Positions 41,951 through 50,607 are shown, numbered from the stretch's first letter. The stretch: DNA of 64,000 nucleotides from Mycobacterium sp. (GCA_020438845.1 JAGQTV010000028.1:79192-143191); one strand, 5' to 3'. Notes: generated from the letters alone by a model not told the origin. Numbers and translations are program-made.

Positions 41951-42655
41951 TCAGCCCCGGTCGCGCTTTCGCCGGAACAGTTCCGCCGGCCGGCCCCGGC
42001 TCCCGGTGTGCTCCTGGAAATTCCCGGTGGCGACCAGTTGGTCTTTCATCAGGCGGCGGAATGCGTAGCGGCTGAGTTCGTCGTGCCCGGCGACGGCCTC
42101 ATGAACCCGCTGCAGTTCGCTCAACGTGAAGCGAGGACCCAGCAGCCGGTCGGGGTCGGGCTCGGTTTCGTACCGCGACCGGACGTGCTCCTTGGCCAGC
42201 CGGACGATCTTGGGGTGGTCCCACACCAGCTCGCCGGGCCGGTCGACTGAAACCAGGCGAGTCGTGGCGGAGCCTGAGCCGAGCGATTCCAGTTGCTCGG
42301 GCCGGACGACGGCAACGTAGGCCACCGAGATCACCCAGTCGCGGTCGTCGCGATCGGGGTCGTCGAACACCGCCAACTGATGCGGCCGGACGCCGTGTAC
42401 ACCGAGTTTGTCGCTCAAGCAGCGCTCCACGGCCTCGGCCAACGTTTCGCGCTCGCGCAGGAATCGGCCCGGCAACGCCCACTTTCCGGTGTCTCCGCGT
42501 GCCATCTCGGCCACCAGGAGCTGCCGCCGATCCAAGTCGACGGTGAGCAGCGCGACGTCCACGGCAACGGTGGGCCTCGGGAAGCTATGGAGTTTTTTGT
42601 CGGTGGGTCTCGCTACCCTTGGCCCATAAGCGTCCGGTATCGCATTGCTGCCCAT
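41951..42655 (-). CDS. NrtR-type regulator: degenerate Nudix domain plus winged helix
   Basis: 234 residues. An N-terminal Nudix fold (VAVDVALLTVDLDRRQLLVAEMARGDTGKWALPG) is followed by a C-terminal winged helix (FTLSELQRVHEAV, RYAFRRLM, GRPAELFR). The Nudix box is degenerate: the catalytic REUxEE is replaced by VERCLSDK, so it should bind but not hydrolyse its ligand, as in NrtR regulators that sense ADP-ribose. NrtR proteins repress NAD-related operons. Here the divergent operon starts 128 bases away, and a 21-bp palindrome lies in the gap. Confidence 0.85.
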   Translation of the reverse strand: MGSNAIPDAYGPRVARPTDKKLHSFPRPTVAVDVALLTVDLDRRQLLVAEMARGDTGKWALPGRFLRERETLAEAVERCLSDKLGVHGVRPHQLAVFDDPDRDDRDWVISVAYVAVVRPEQLESLGSGSATTRLVSVDRPGELVWDHPKIVRLAKEHVRSRYETEPDPDRLLGPRFTLSELQRVHEAVAGHDELSRYAFRRLMKDQLVATGNFQEHTGSRGRPAELFRRKRDRG

Positions 42656-42697
42656 GAGGTTGAATCTAACATTTCGGGCGCATTGCGCATAAATTAA

Positions 42698-42718
42698 TAT
42701 GTGCTATTATCGCACATA
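42698..42718. promoter_or_regulatory. 21-bp palindrome, probable NrtR-type operator over the operon promoter
   Basis: TATGTGC (42698-42704) and GCACATA (42712-42718) are perfect inverted arms seven bases apart. The -10 TATTAT (42705-42710) of the plus-strand operon lies in the spacer, 16 bases after a -35-like TTGCGC (42683-42688), so binding would block RNA polymerase. The site is 43 bases upstream of the regulator gene and may also autoregulate it. Confidence 0.7.
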
Positions 42719-42782
42719 ATATAAAGGGCATGGACAGCCCACGAACAAGGAGCGGGTCACTACTACTGAACGGGGGGAACCG

Positions 42783-43565
42783 ATGACTGAGATCAACACC
42801 AGCTTCGACGTCTACGTCTTGGGGGATGTCGACACGTCGAAGCGGCTGGACATGCTGGCGGCAAAGGCGGCCGAACGCGGCGCGGTCATCGCGCAGACCT
42901 TCGCCTTCGGCGAGGGCGAGGCGGCGGGACACGACGACCTCACCGAGGTCGACGCGGTCGTGGAGGCGCTGGGCCGGGCGATCGCCACCCGCACGGACAT
43001 CTGGCTGCCGTTCTGGCTTCAGGATCTGTGCCGCGAAGCCCATCTGCGTCGGCTCAGCCTGGCGCTGCAGAGGCACGGGTTGCATCTGCTCCTGGGCCCG
43101 GAGTTGGCGCCCTGCCCGGTCAAGGGCGGCTTCAACGAGATCGACGCCGCCCTGCGCAGCGAAGTCAGGGCGGTGTTCGCACTCGACGACGCGGCTCTGG
43201 CCGCCGCGGGTGTGCGGTCGTTGGGCGCCGAGATCGAGGCCGCGCTGGCGAAGCCTGCGACGTTCGGCCCGGTGGACGAGCCGCCCTTCGAGTGGTGCGA
43301 GCCCGAGGAGCGCTACTTCAGCACCGCAGAGGCGGCGGCCCTGTTCGGCAAGTCCGCCGACTGGGTGTCGCGCGGACTGCGGGAGAAGACGTTCGTCTAC
43401 CCCGACGGCTCACCCGTCGAGCCGGCCAGCGCCGGCAGGGGCGGGCGGCGTCGGTTCACCGCGGACATGGTGCGCGCGATGGCCTTCTCGGCCTACCGCC
43501 GCGGCACGGTGAGCCCGAAGCAACTGCAGGAGGTGTTGGCGGAGCTGGCCCGCGCGGTGCGGTGA
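42783..43565 (+). CDS. uncharacterised protein with C-terminal helix-turn-helix, first gene of the NrtR-linked operon
   Basis: 260 residues, ATG start with GGGGGGAA upstream. The N-terminal two-thirds form an alpha/beta domain (FDVYVLGDVDTSKRLDML, DIWLPFWLQDLCREAHLRR, LLLGPELAPCPVKGGFNEI). The last ~90 residues look like a MerR/excisionase-type HTH: RYFSTAEAAALFGKSADWVSRGLREKTF and RRRFTADMVRAMAFSAYRRG. No enzyme signature is recognised. Its place under an ADP-ribose-type regulator suggests a nucleotide-related substrate, which is inference. Confidence 0.65.
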   Translation: MTEINTSFDVYVLGDVDTSKRLDMLAAKAAERGAVIAQTFAFGEGEAAGHDDLTEVDAVVEALGRAIATRTDIWLPFWLQDLCREAHLRRLSLALQRHGLHLLLGPELAPCPVKGGFNEIDAALRSEVRAVFALDDAALAAAGVRSLGAEIEAALAKPATFGPVDEPPFEWCEPEERYFSTAEAAALFGKSADWVSRGLREKTFVYPDGSPVEPASAGRGGRRRFTADMVRAMAFSAYRRGTVSPKQLQEVLAELARAVR

Positions 43566-43649
43566 CCGCCAGCCGCGGCCGGCTCGTCTGCTGCGCCGCT
43601 GCCAGCACCCCCGTGCATCCGTCAAGCCTGCCGATCCAAGGAGAAAACC

Positions 43650-44225
43650 ATGAATGGCAACAACAACATTCCCAACTGGGCGCACGACCGGCTCATCCAC
43701 GGCTACTGGGTGATCCCGGACCGGCTGCTCGCCACGGAGTACCCCGGCGCCAAGACACGCGAGAAAGCTGCGGAGAAGCTGGCGACGCTGCTCGACGCCG
43801 GCGTCTCCTCGTTCGTCGACCTAACCGAAGCCGGTGAGAAGACCTGGGGAGGCAACCGGATGAAGCCCTACGACGCGCTCCTGCGCGACGTTGCGGCCCA
43901 GCGCGGGCTGGCCGTCGACTACCGGCGCCACCCGATTCGCGACTGCTCGATCACCACCGACGTTCATTACGACGAGATCCTTGAGCACATCCGTGCCGAG
44001 CTCGCCGGCGGCAGAGTCGTCGTCGTGCACTGCTGGGGCGGGAAGGGTCGCACCGGCACCGTGGTGGGTTCCTGGCTCATCGACGAGCAGGGCCTGGGCT
44101 ACCCCGAGGTGATCGACCGAATGCAGGAGCTGCGTCGCGGATCCAAGAAGGACGATCAGCCAGTGCCCGAAACCCAGGAGCAGCACGACGTCCTTCGTCG
44201 TCGCGCCCAGCGGAAGGGGGCCTGA
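43650..44225 (+). CDS. dual-specificity/tyrosine-type protein phosphatase fold (CX5R)
   Basis: 191 residues, ATG with AAGGAGAAAACC. The active-site loop HCWGGKGRTGT has His127, Cys128 and Arg134 as in CX5R phosphatases, and VSSFVDLTEAGE and RRHPIRDCSITTD match the general-acid region. It is a small cytosolic phosphatase of the dual-specificity type. Candidate substrates under an NrtR-type regulator include phosphorylated ADP-ribose or nucleotides as well as phosphoproteins; the sequence does not decide. It lies between the HTH protein and the third gene, with the next gene only one base after its stop. Confidence 0.85.
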   Translation: MNGNNNIPNWAHDRLIHGYWVIPDRLLATEYPGAKTREKAAEKLATLLDAGVSSFVDLTEAGEKTWGGNRMKPYDALLRDVAAQRGLAVDYRRHPIRDCSITTDVHYDEILEHIRAELAGGRVVVVHCWGGKGRTGTVVGSWLIDEQGLGYPEVIDRMQELRRGSKKDDQPVPETQEQHDVLRRRAQRKGA

Positions 44226-44226
44226 C

Positions 44227-45240
44227 ATGACCACGCGGGACTGGTTCGAACGGCTGGTGGGATTCAGCGAGAGCGACGGCTACACCGCCACCCAGAGCCG
44301 GCTGGCCGTCGAAGGTGATCAACTGGTCTCGACGGTCAACGGCAAGCGCTACGGCATCGGGCAGCTGACCGTGCCGACCCTGGCCGAACTACGCTCCCGG
44401 GTGAACCCGGCTCGGGGACAACGCAGTTCGGCGCACATCGTAGTCGGCGACGTCCGGAAACTGCACTCCGATCCGGAGTTCGAGGGTGCCCTGTTCCAGG
44501 TGGCCTCCCAGTTCAATCTGCTGGAGATGGTCGCGCCGCACGTCACCCCTGAGCAGGGCGTGGCGAGGTATGCCCACGACCCGACCCAGGGTCCGGCATG
44601 CGCGATCTCCGCCGGTGCGGGGACGATCTACCGCAACTACCTGGTGCCGGTGGGTGACGGGATCGGTCAGACTCGTGACCGCCAGATCGACACACTGGCG
44701 GGCGTCGGGGAGGAACTGTCGGATCTGACCGGGCTGCCGGCGTCGCGGTTGTGGCAGATGCGCAACGGCTACGCGCTGTGCACCGCCGAGGGCCTCAGTG
44801 CCATCAACCGCCTTCTGGGCAGCGCATCCGAGGATGTTCTCGACCGGCTGCGCGGGCGACTCGCGATCGGCCTGTACCGAGACGTCGAGGTCACCGACGG
44901 CAGCGGTCGGCGCGTCTCGCAGGCCTACTGCTCAGCCCTTCCCGTGGCCTATTCGGAACTACCCGAGGAGGATTGGGAATCGTTCGCGCGCCTGGTGTTG
45001 CAGGCCTCCTACGAGGCCACGCTGCTGGCCGCGGTCGAGCAGGCCGGCGCCGGCGGCTCCAATAAGGTGCTGCTGACCCGGATCGGTGGGAGCGCTTTCG
45101 GCAACGGCGACGACTGGATCGATAGTGCCATCGAGCGGGCCATGGGCTTCGTCGAGGATGCCGGCCTGGAAATCATCATCGTCGGTTACTTCGGCGTCAG
45201 CCCGGAGGTCGAGGCGATCGTCGACCGGTATGCGCGGTGA
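44227..45240 (+). CDS. uncharacterised conserved protein (possible macrodomain-like, speculative), third gene of the NrtR-linked operon
   Basis: 337 residues, ATG one base after the phosphatase stop. Conserved-looking blocks: GALFQVASQFNLLEM, DPTQGPACAISAGAGTIYRNYL, GQTRDRQIDTLAGVG and LARIGGSAFGNGDDWI-like TRIGGSAFGNG. A repeated S/A-x-x-N/G-x-G theme with strands suggests a nucleotide- or ADP-ribose-binding alpha/beta fold. I have seen related sequences in fungi, algae and bacteria but know no experiment. A macrodomain-like ADP-ribose hydrolase role is only a hypothesis drawn from the neighbours. Confidence 0.6.
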   Translation: MTTRDWFERLVGFSESDGYTATQSRLAVEGDQLVSTVNGKRYGIGQLTVPTLAELRSRVNPARGQRSSAHIVVGDVRKLHSDPEFEGALFQVASQFNLLEMVAPHVTPEQGVARYAHDPTQGPACAISAGAGTIYRNYLVPVGDGIGQTRDRQIDTLAGVGEELSDLTGLPASRLWQMRNGYALCTAEGLSAINRLLGSASEDVLDRLRGRLAIGLYRDVEVTDGSGRRVSQAYCSALPVAYSELPEEDWESFARLVLQASYEATLLAAVEQAGAGGSNKVLLTRIGGSAFGNGDDWIDSAIERAMGFVEDAGLEIIIVGYFGVSPEVEAIVDRYAR

Positions 45241-45282
45241 ATGCGGTTGTGGGTTCGTCCGGCGACCGGACGTCCTCGGTTA

Positions 45283-45516
45283 TCACCACAGTGCCGAGTG
45301 TGACGACAGGCAGGCCGGTTCTGGGGCTGTAGGAAAGCCCAGCGTGGCGTGGGAGCGCATCCCCCGCCGAATCAGGTCGGCGACAGTGTCGCTGAAGGTA
45401 CGGCGCGCATCGCGGGCGATGGCCAGCACCTGGCGGTGCAGGTCATCGGGGAGATCGATCGTTCGATCCCGCGTCGCCGTTGCGCGGCAGGGGGCGATGA
45501 CGCCACCCGGCGCCAC
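45283..45516 (-). CDS. orphan VapB-type ribbon-helix-helix antitoxin (possible remnant)
   Basis: 77 codons from GTG 45516. The RHH core TRDRTIDLPDDLHRQVLAIARDARRTFSDTVADLIRRGM is clear, but the usual short MTxRT N-terminus is replaced by an unusual APGGVIAPCRATA stretch and no toxin follows within reach (the next gene downstream on this strand is convergent). It may be the leftover of a toxin-antitoxin pair, or a stand-alone DNA-binding protein. Confidence 0.55.
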   Translation of the reverse strand: MAPGGVIAPCRATATRDRTIDLPDDLHRQVLAIARDARRTFSDTVADLIRRGMRSHATLGFPTAPEPACLSSHSALW

Positions 45517-45663
45517 ATCATGAGTCGGCGCAGATCAGCGAGAAGTCGAAGTCGGTGAGCTTTCGGTCGGGAAGTCGTGGCTTGGGTGCCGACGAGAACT
45601 GACCAACTTGTCCTACCGCGCTGGTGGGTTCATCCGGCATGTCCTAGTGGTGGGAGTGTGGTG

Positions 45664-46065
45664 TCACACGGCAATCACGGACAGCGCACTGTGAATGCCT
45701 CGAAAGTCGTTCTCGTTGCGCGTGATTAGCGGAATCCCAAGATCGACGGCGACTGCGGCGATAAGAAGGTCGAACCGGCGCGGCTTCGGATCTCGGCCAA
45801 TGGCGCGCACATTTGCGCATAGCGCGCCATACACGCGTGCAGCACCGCGGGCGAAGGGTATCGGGTCGAAGGTGTCGGAAATCCAGTGGTATCTCTGCTC
45901 GCGTGCGGCGTTGCGGAGCGGATCCTCGGTGTGCAGGCCGTACGCAAGTTCGGCGAGGGTGATGGTGCTGATTGCGGCCGTTCTTGCGTGAGCCGCCACT
46001 GCTGTGGCCGGGTAGTCGATGACCACCGAGGTGTCGAGCAGCACTCGTTCGTTGACGGGGCTCAC
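45664..46065 (-). CDS. vapC: VapC PIN-domain ribonuclease toxin
   Basis: 133 residues, GTG overlapping the antitoxin stop (GTGA). PIN features: LLDTSVVIDYP (Asp11), STITLAELAYGL (Glu), RRFDLLIAAVAVDLGIPLITRNENDFRGI (the last Asp/Asn metal ligands). Acts as an RNase on tRNA or rRNA when freed from VapB. The partner gene precedes it. A palindromic operator is visible upstream of the antitoxin. Confidence 0.93.
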   Translation of the reverse strand: MSPVNERVLLDTSVVIDYPATAVAAHARTAAISTITLAELAYGLHTEDPLRNAAREQRYHWISDTFDPIPFARGAARVYGALCANVRAIGRDPKPRRFDLLIAAVAVDLGIPLITRNENDFRGIHSALSVIAV

Positions 46066-46352
46066 AGCCTGCCCCAGCGATCGTCATCGTTGTCGTTGAC
46101 CGCAGCGTCGAGTTGACGTAATTCGGCGGCGAAGCGATCGCCGTCCCAGTCGGGAAGTCGGCTGAGGCCGGCCGCGAGATCGTCGACTGACACGAATCGT
46201 TCACGGTGATCCGCTGCGGCCCGGTCGTGGGGCACGAGCTCTGCCACTGGCAGGCCATTCCTGGTGACGGTGAAGTGCTCTCCGGCCTCGACGCGGCGCA
46301 TGATTGCCCCGCTGTCATTGCGAAGCTCCCGCTGACTGATCACGGTCCCCAT
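46062..46352 (-). CDS. vapB: VapB antitoxin, Phd/YefM-type
   Basis: 96 residues: ISQRELRNDSGAIMRRVEAGEHFTVTRNGLPVAELVP is the Phd/YefM DNA-binding fold (prevent-host-death). An acidic C-terminus (VNDNDDDRWGRL) should wrap the toxin. ATG at 46352. Overlaps vapC by four bases. Confidence 0.92.
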   Translation of the reverse strand: MGTVISQRELRNDSGAIMRRVEAGEHFTVTRNGLPVAELVPHDRAAADHRERFVSVDDLAAGLSRLPDWDGDRFAAELRQLDAAVNDNDDDRWGRL

Positions 46353-46361
46353 ACGACGACC

Positions 46362-46379
46362 GTAGCAGTGAGGTGCTAC
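46362..46379. promoter_or_regulatory. candidate VapBC operator
   Basis: GTAGCA and TGCTAC are inverted six bases apart (46362-46379), ten bases upstream of the vapB start, with a related GTGTAGCGC just beyond. This is a typical site for autorepression by an antitoxin dimer. Confidence 0.5.
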
Positions 46380-46592
46380 GCGGTGTAGCGCTTTCTTTGG
46401 GGTGATCAGGCGGTCGATCCCTTCACGGCGCTGTCAGGTTGGTCAGGACCCGTCAGGATCTTCGAGTCCGTCCGACGTCTGCCGCACGGTGAAGACGGTT
46501 CGCCCCAACGCTCAGATCAACGGGCAGGTTTGAGGGGACTGGCGCGTAGCTGACTTGCTGCTCTTCTCGGTGGGGAATTCGACGGCTGCTAG

Positions 46593-47273
46593 GCCGCGCT
46601 TAGCCAAGCCGGACAGAAATACCGAGAGACCGACCAGATGCTGGCGGAGAAGGCCAAGCGACACCAGTTCCTCAGTGGTGAGGGCGGCATCGGGGATTCG
46701 GTCTCCGACGAGTTGCTGCGCAATATGGCCGACGGCGGGCCTTCTGGGACGGGCACCCCCGGACTACCGGGATCGCTATTGCCCGACGAGACCGACTGGA
46801 TCCTGGGCGGTGCGGGCGCGACTGCGCAAACGTTCACCGACAAGATCGCGGAGTTAACGCGCAGGGGTCTGGATACTGGTGGCGACGGTGCCAGCCCGAC
46901 CCTGAAGAAGGCTGTCGGCGAGATCAAGAATCCGTTCACATTCCTGGGTAAAGAAGCCCCAGGCCTGGGAAGCAAGATGGGCGGCGGCATCGGAGCCATC
47001 ATGTCCATTCCCGCCATCGCCAGGGACGTCGGCGAGGGCAACATGTCGGCGGGGCAGGCGATCGCCAGAGAGGGTGTGGGCATGGTCGTGGGTACCGCGT
47101 TAGGCGCACCCCTCAGCGCCGTCCCGGTCGTCGGACCTCCGGCCGCGATAGGTGTGGGGATTCTGGCGGGCAACCTGGCCGCTAAGGGTGTCGATGTAAT
47201 GTGGGAACCCCTTCAGGAGTTCGGAAAGGCCGCCGCTGATGGCGGTTACAGGGTCGCAAGGCTGGGCCGTTGA
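46593..47273 (+). pseudogene. 5'-truncated type VII secretion-associated gene
   Basis: An open frame runs from 46593 to the TGA at 47273. In frame before the first ATG (46638) it reads AALSQAGQKYRETDQ, the end of an EspC/WXG100-like helix, then MLAEKAKRHQFLSGEGG. An in-frame TAG at 46590 cuts off the N-terminal part, and no matching sequence exists upstream in any frame, so the 5' part was deleted. Translation could begin at ATG 46638 (211 residues). The rest is Gly-rich with a hydrophobic segment (GMVVGTALGAPLSAVPVVGPPAAIGVGILAG). It probably encoded a type VII secretion substrate, perhaps of toxin type. The 46380-46592 stretch upstream holds nothing else recognisable. Confidence 0.6.
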
Positions 47274-47276
47274 TGA

Positions 47277-47891
47277 ATGGCCCGACGCACTACGGAGGGA
47301 CCGGGCGGAGGAGCCGACCCCGGGCCAAAGCGATTCGATGATTTCATCGACGTACGCGGTATCTCGATGGCGGCAGTCGACCACTTCGTCGGGTATGCGG
47401 TCGACGTCGCCTTACCGCCGGATTGGGAACTCTTTCATTCCCCGCGCGGTTCGCGGGTCTGCATTTGGCGTGCAGACCCTCTGAGGCGGCAGTTCTGTGC
47501 CAACGTGGTCCTGACGATGGCCGAAGTCGAGTCGGCACTGGACCCGGCGGCGGTATTCGCCAAGCTCTGCGAAAGGGAGTCACGCCTGGTGCCCGGAACA
47601 CAGGAGACATCCCGTGAACTGGTTCGCGCAATGGAGGGACCGGGCGTGGCTGGAATCCTCGCCCTGCAAATCCCAACAGAGTCCGGCCTCCTTGACGGCG
47701 TATCGGTAACGCGCATCCTGAACGCCGAAAAGCGAACGCTGATAGCGCAACTGACCTTGACCGCGCTGCCCGACTCGCCAGTGGACCGCGCTAACATCGG
47801 ACCAGCCGTCACAACGGCCACGCCGGCAGGCGTGGCAGCCACCCCCGAGCCGAGCCGGATTTCTGCGGCCGAAACGGCCGGCGGCCCCTAG
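47277..47891 (+). CDS. LpqN/LpqT-like (PsbP/Mog1-fold) protein without lipobox
   Basis: 204 residues from ATG 47277. The core FVGYAVDVALPPDWELFHSPRGSRVCIW, RRQFCANVVLTMAEVE, EGPGVAGILALQIPT and VTRILNAEKRTLIAQLTLTAL follows the mycobacterial LpqN-type fold (A/D-x-V-x-x-P-x-G/D-W). No signal peptide or lipobox is seen, so this copy should be cytosolic. It immediately follows the truncated type VII gene (four bases) and precedes the membrane protein gene. Confidence 0.6.
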   Translation: MARRTTEGPGGGADPGPKRFDDFIDVRGISMAAVDHFVGYAVDVALPPDWELFHSPRGSRVCIWRADPLRRQFCANVVLTMAEVESALDPAAVFAKLCERESRLVPGTQETSRELVRAMEGPGVAGILALQIPTESGLLDGVSVTRILNAEKRTLIAQLTLTALPDSPVDRANIGPAVTTATPAGVAATPEPSRISAAETAGGP

Positions 47892-48625
47892 TGCCAAAAC
47901 GTCGCGACAAGGCTGAGCCGCCTGGGGCCACTGCAGCAGGAGCGATCGTGCTGCTGATCGTGGTGGTTTATGCAGCGTTTCCTCAGCTGCGAAACTGGGC
48001 TGTCGTCGTCACGGGCGTTGCACTCGGATTTCTTTTGATCTTCATCGGCAGCGGCCGCATCTACCGCCCTGCAGTCACCAGGACGGGTAACGCCATGACC
48101 TGCCGCTTCAATCCTTGGCGCGAGGGGACGTTCTACCTCAGTCTTTTCGGCCTACCGTTGTTCGGCATTATTGCGATCGCGGGGTCAACGTTGTTGGATC
48201 GCGGAAGCCCGTCGTTCTGGCGGTTTCTGGGCGTACTGCTGATCGCCGCAACGCCGGTACCTGTGTTCGTCTTCGTCCGTCAGGGCCGTAGAAGCCTGTT
48301 GCGCATCACCCCGTTCGCATTGACCGCCGCCATACCCGGCCAGCGGGACGGACTTGATGAGATTCCCCGTGAGGCTGTCGAGGCGATCGGCCCCACGACC
48401 GGACGCCTGGGCAACGGGACCACCGCCCCGGTCACCCAGATCACCTTCAACAATCAGAGCGTGATGTTCGGCCCGACCAACAGCAAGAAGACCGCCTGGT
48501 TGACCGTCGAGCAGGCCGACCTGCAGGCGGGCCTGCAGGCCTGGAAGGACGGCGACCCCCACGATCCCGGCCTCATGGACCGTGTCGAATCGATCCTGCG
48601 GGGCAAAGAATCCGCCAACGGCTGA
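47891..48625 (+). CDS. four-helix membrane protein with a C-terminal cytoplasmic domain
   Basis: 244 residues, GTG overlapping the previous stop (TAGTG). Two helices at ~20-58 (AIVLLIVVVYAAF, VALGFLLIFIGSG) and two at ~95-140, then a C-terminal PH-like region (LLRITPFALTAAIPGQRDGLDEIPREAVEAIGP, TQITFNNQSVMFGP). No family identified with confidence. Third gene of a short operon beginning with the truncated type VII gene. Confidence 0.6.
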   Translation: MPKRRDKAEPPGATAAGAIVLLIVVVYAAFPQLRNWAVVVTGVALGFLLIFIGSGRIYRPAVTRTGNAMTCRFNPWREGTFYLSLFGLPLFGIIAIAGSTLLDRGSPSFWRFLGVLLIAATPVPVFVFVRQGRRSLLRITPFALTAAIPGQRDGLDEIPREAVEAIGPTTGRLGNGTTAPVTQITFNNQSVMFGPTNSKKTAWLTVEQADLQAGLQAWKDGDPHDPGLMDRVESILRGKESANG

Positions 48626-48734
48626 CCCGAGGCGATGGACACGCCAGTGGCATCGAGGGACTTCCGTGCTTTGCCGCCGCAGTCGGACGGCCAGGAACTG
48701 TCGGATGCCCTGGCTAGCTAATCACTTGATCACA

Positions 48735-49283
48735 TCATCGGCCGCCCGTCCGTTGGCGGTTGTACAGGGGACTCCCGGCTGCGCTGGTTGATGCTGCGGT
48801 TATGTCGTCGATTGACGAATTCAGCAGCAGGGCAGGGAAGACGAGCCACATTGTGGCACTGATCTCATCCCCTCGGCTCACCGCGACGACTGAGCCGTCC
48901 GATGCGAGTAGGGCGCCGCGGTCTCGCCCATCGAAATGTTCTGTGCTTAATGCGTAGCCTGGGGCGAGTTCGTCCTTGGTGGCGGGGAGGTGCACGGGTG
49001 GCAATCGGCGCAGAAACCGGATGCTGTCGGCAAAGTCCCCGTAGAGGTATTTCTCAATTGTCTGCCAGGCAGGTGCAGCCGATTCCAGATGTTCCGGGCC
49101 TAGCCAATCCGAACCGGTGATGACGAACCAATCGTCCTCGCCCATCCCGACGAAGTAGCGCAATTCTCCGCTCCGAGACCAAAAGATTGCTCGGCCGTCG
49201 TCTGAGGTCCCCCCCGGGGTCAGGCTGTAGCCCGCTGCGGCGCCCCACTCCTCCAGTCGCCGAGAAATTTCGATGGCGCTCAT
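48735..49283 (-). CDS. Imm61-like immunity protein (orphan)
   Basis: 182 residues, ATG 49283. The pattern RRLEEWGAAAGYSL, FWSRSGELRYFVGMGEDDWFVITGSD, APAWQTIEKYLYGDFADSIRFLRRLPPVHLP matches what I recall of Imm61-type immunity proteins linked to type VII polymorphic toxins. No toxin with a recognisable domain lies next to it; the truncated type VII gene is about 1.5 kb away on the other strand. It may protect against toxins of other strains. Confidence 0.6.
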   Translation of the reverse strand: MSAIEISRRLEEWGAAAGYSLTPGGTSDDGRAIFWSRSGELRYFVGMGEDDWFVITGSDWLGPEHLESAAPAWQTIEKYLYGDFADSIRFLRRLPPVHLPATKDELAPGYALSTEHFDGRDRGALLASDGSVVAVSRGDEISATMWLVFPALLLNSSIDDITAASTSAAGSPLYNRQRTGGR

Positions 49284-49384
49284 CGACCCAACACCCGCAA
49301 TCGGATCAAATCCGTCACTGGAAGGAGGTTGCCATCTCTCACTCGCACCTGGATATTGGCACTGCTCGATCAGCGGGGAACGAT

Positions 49385-50500
49385 CTAACCCGTGCTGAGC
49401 CACTTCGGCGCAAACGCCACATCCAGTCCCACCGTCTCTCGATAGCCGGCCCACGTCGGCATGCCCTCCGGTTGCCCGCGATAGATTCCGCGCGCCGCGG
49501 CGACCACCCGTTCCCGCTGCGTCGGCCATTGGATTGAGGAGGCGATCTGCTCGAGCACGTCGCGGTCTCGCTCCAATGCGCGGTCGACGATGGCGATCGC
49601 CGGCAGGGCGCCACTCTTGTCCCCGTTGCACCGGGTGCAGGCCAGTACCAGGTTGGCCAGGCCGTCGATACCCACCAGTGACCAGGGCAGCACGTGGTCG
49701 ATCGGGTTGCCGTCGGCCAGGTGCGCGCCACAGTAGAAGCAGTGCGGGCCGAACGCCTCCTTGAACGGTTCGCGCACCGCCGCTAAGGCCGTGCGCTCCC
49801 GGCCGAACAGGTGGCCAGCGACGTCGGGAACCTCGGCGTGCAGGAACTTGTTCATCCGCCGCACGTCGTCAACCCACATGATCTCCAGGGCTGGCTTGAG
49901 TAATCCGGCCAGCCGGGCCAGGCCATGCGCCACTCCCGGTCTCAGGACGATTGCGTCACCATGGGAACGCAGCGTCGCACGCGACACCTGATCGTGCAAG
50001 AAGGAGTCGTCGTAGAGGAAGCAGTCCGACCTCGCCGCTCCGGGGAGGCGCTGCAGGCGGTGCAGCGGCTGTTGGGCCAGGCACAGGGTGATCTCGTCGA
50101 TCGCGCGCTGGTAGGCCTGCGGGGCGCGCAGCGCAGCGATATCGACGGACGCGGCGCGGGCCCCGAGATCCGCCGCATCTCGGAGGGTGTTGGCTGCCAG
50201 GAGGATTCGGGCTCGAGGCTGGGTGGATTGCCGCAACTCGTGGCCGTCGAAGGGGCGGACCTGCCGCCAGTAGATCTCCAACACCCGGGCCGCCAGTTCG
50301 GGAATCGGCACCGGCAGTTCGTCGTCGGCGCCGTCGGGCAGGTTCTCGATGCAGTGGTCGATCAATGCCATCAGGGTCGCCAGCTTGTAGGTCGCAGTCC
50401 GCAGCCCGGTCTCCAGGATTGCGACGACTCGCTGTCCAAGGAGCAAAGGATCGGCGACCCAATCGGCCACGGAGGACCCCTTTCGGCCCGCTGAACTCAT
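49385..50500 (-). CDS. HNH endonuclease-domain protein
   Basis: 371 residues. The N-terminal ~240 residues are helical (WVADPLLLGQRVVAILETGLRTATYKLATLMALIDHC, EIYWRQVRPFDGHELRQ). The HNH module is C-terminal: CFYCGAHL (~253-260) with IDHVLPWSLVGIDGLANLVLACTRCNGDKS, giving two CxxC pairs and the H-N-H-type histidines. It should be a metal-dependent DNA endonuclease. It is divergent from the PLD/DEAD/DUF3427 helicase with about 108 bases between starts, an arrangement suggesting shared function in defence or repair. Confidence 0.85.
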   Translation of the reverse strand: MSSAGRKGSSVADWVADPLLLGQRVVAILETGLRTATYKLATLMALIDHCIENLPDGADDELPVPIPELAARVLEIYWRQVRPFDGHELRQSTQPRARILLAANTLRDAADLGARAASVDIAALRAPQAYQRAIDEITLCLAQQPLHRLQRLPGAARSDCFLYDDSFLHDQVSRATLRSHGDAIVLRPGVAHGLARLAGLLKPALEIMWVDDVRRMNKFLHAEVPDVAGHLFGRERTALAAVREPFKEAFGPHCFYCGAHLADGNPIDHVLPWSLVGIDGLANLVLACTRCNGDKSGALPAIAIVDRALERDRDVLEQIASSIQWPTQRERVVAAARGIYRGQPEGMPTWAGYRETVGLDVAFAPKWLSTG

Positions 50501-50607
50501 CTGGCGACAGTATGACTCAAGTGAGTGTCGGACTGGGCCGTCGGCAAACTACCGACCAAGGCGCATTGGCCTGCCAAGATAGGCAGAGGCGCATCGAGGG
50601 GTCCGAG

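Noticed and set aside
45530-45600. Possible IS21 IstB remnant on the minus strand (LPDRKLTDFDFS-like)
   Set aside because: Only about a dozen residues look similar and no other IstB motif or IS end is present, so it cannot be supported.
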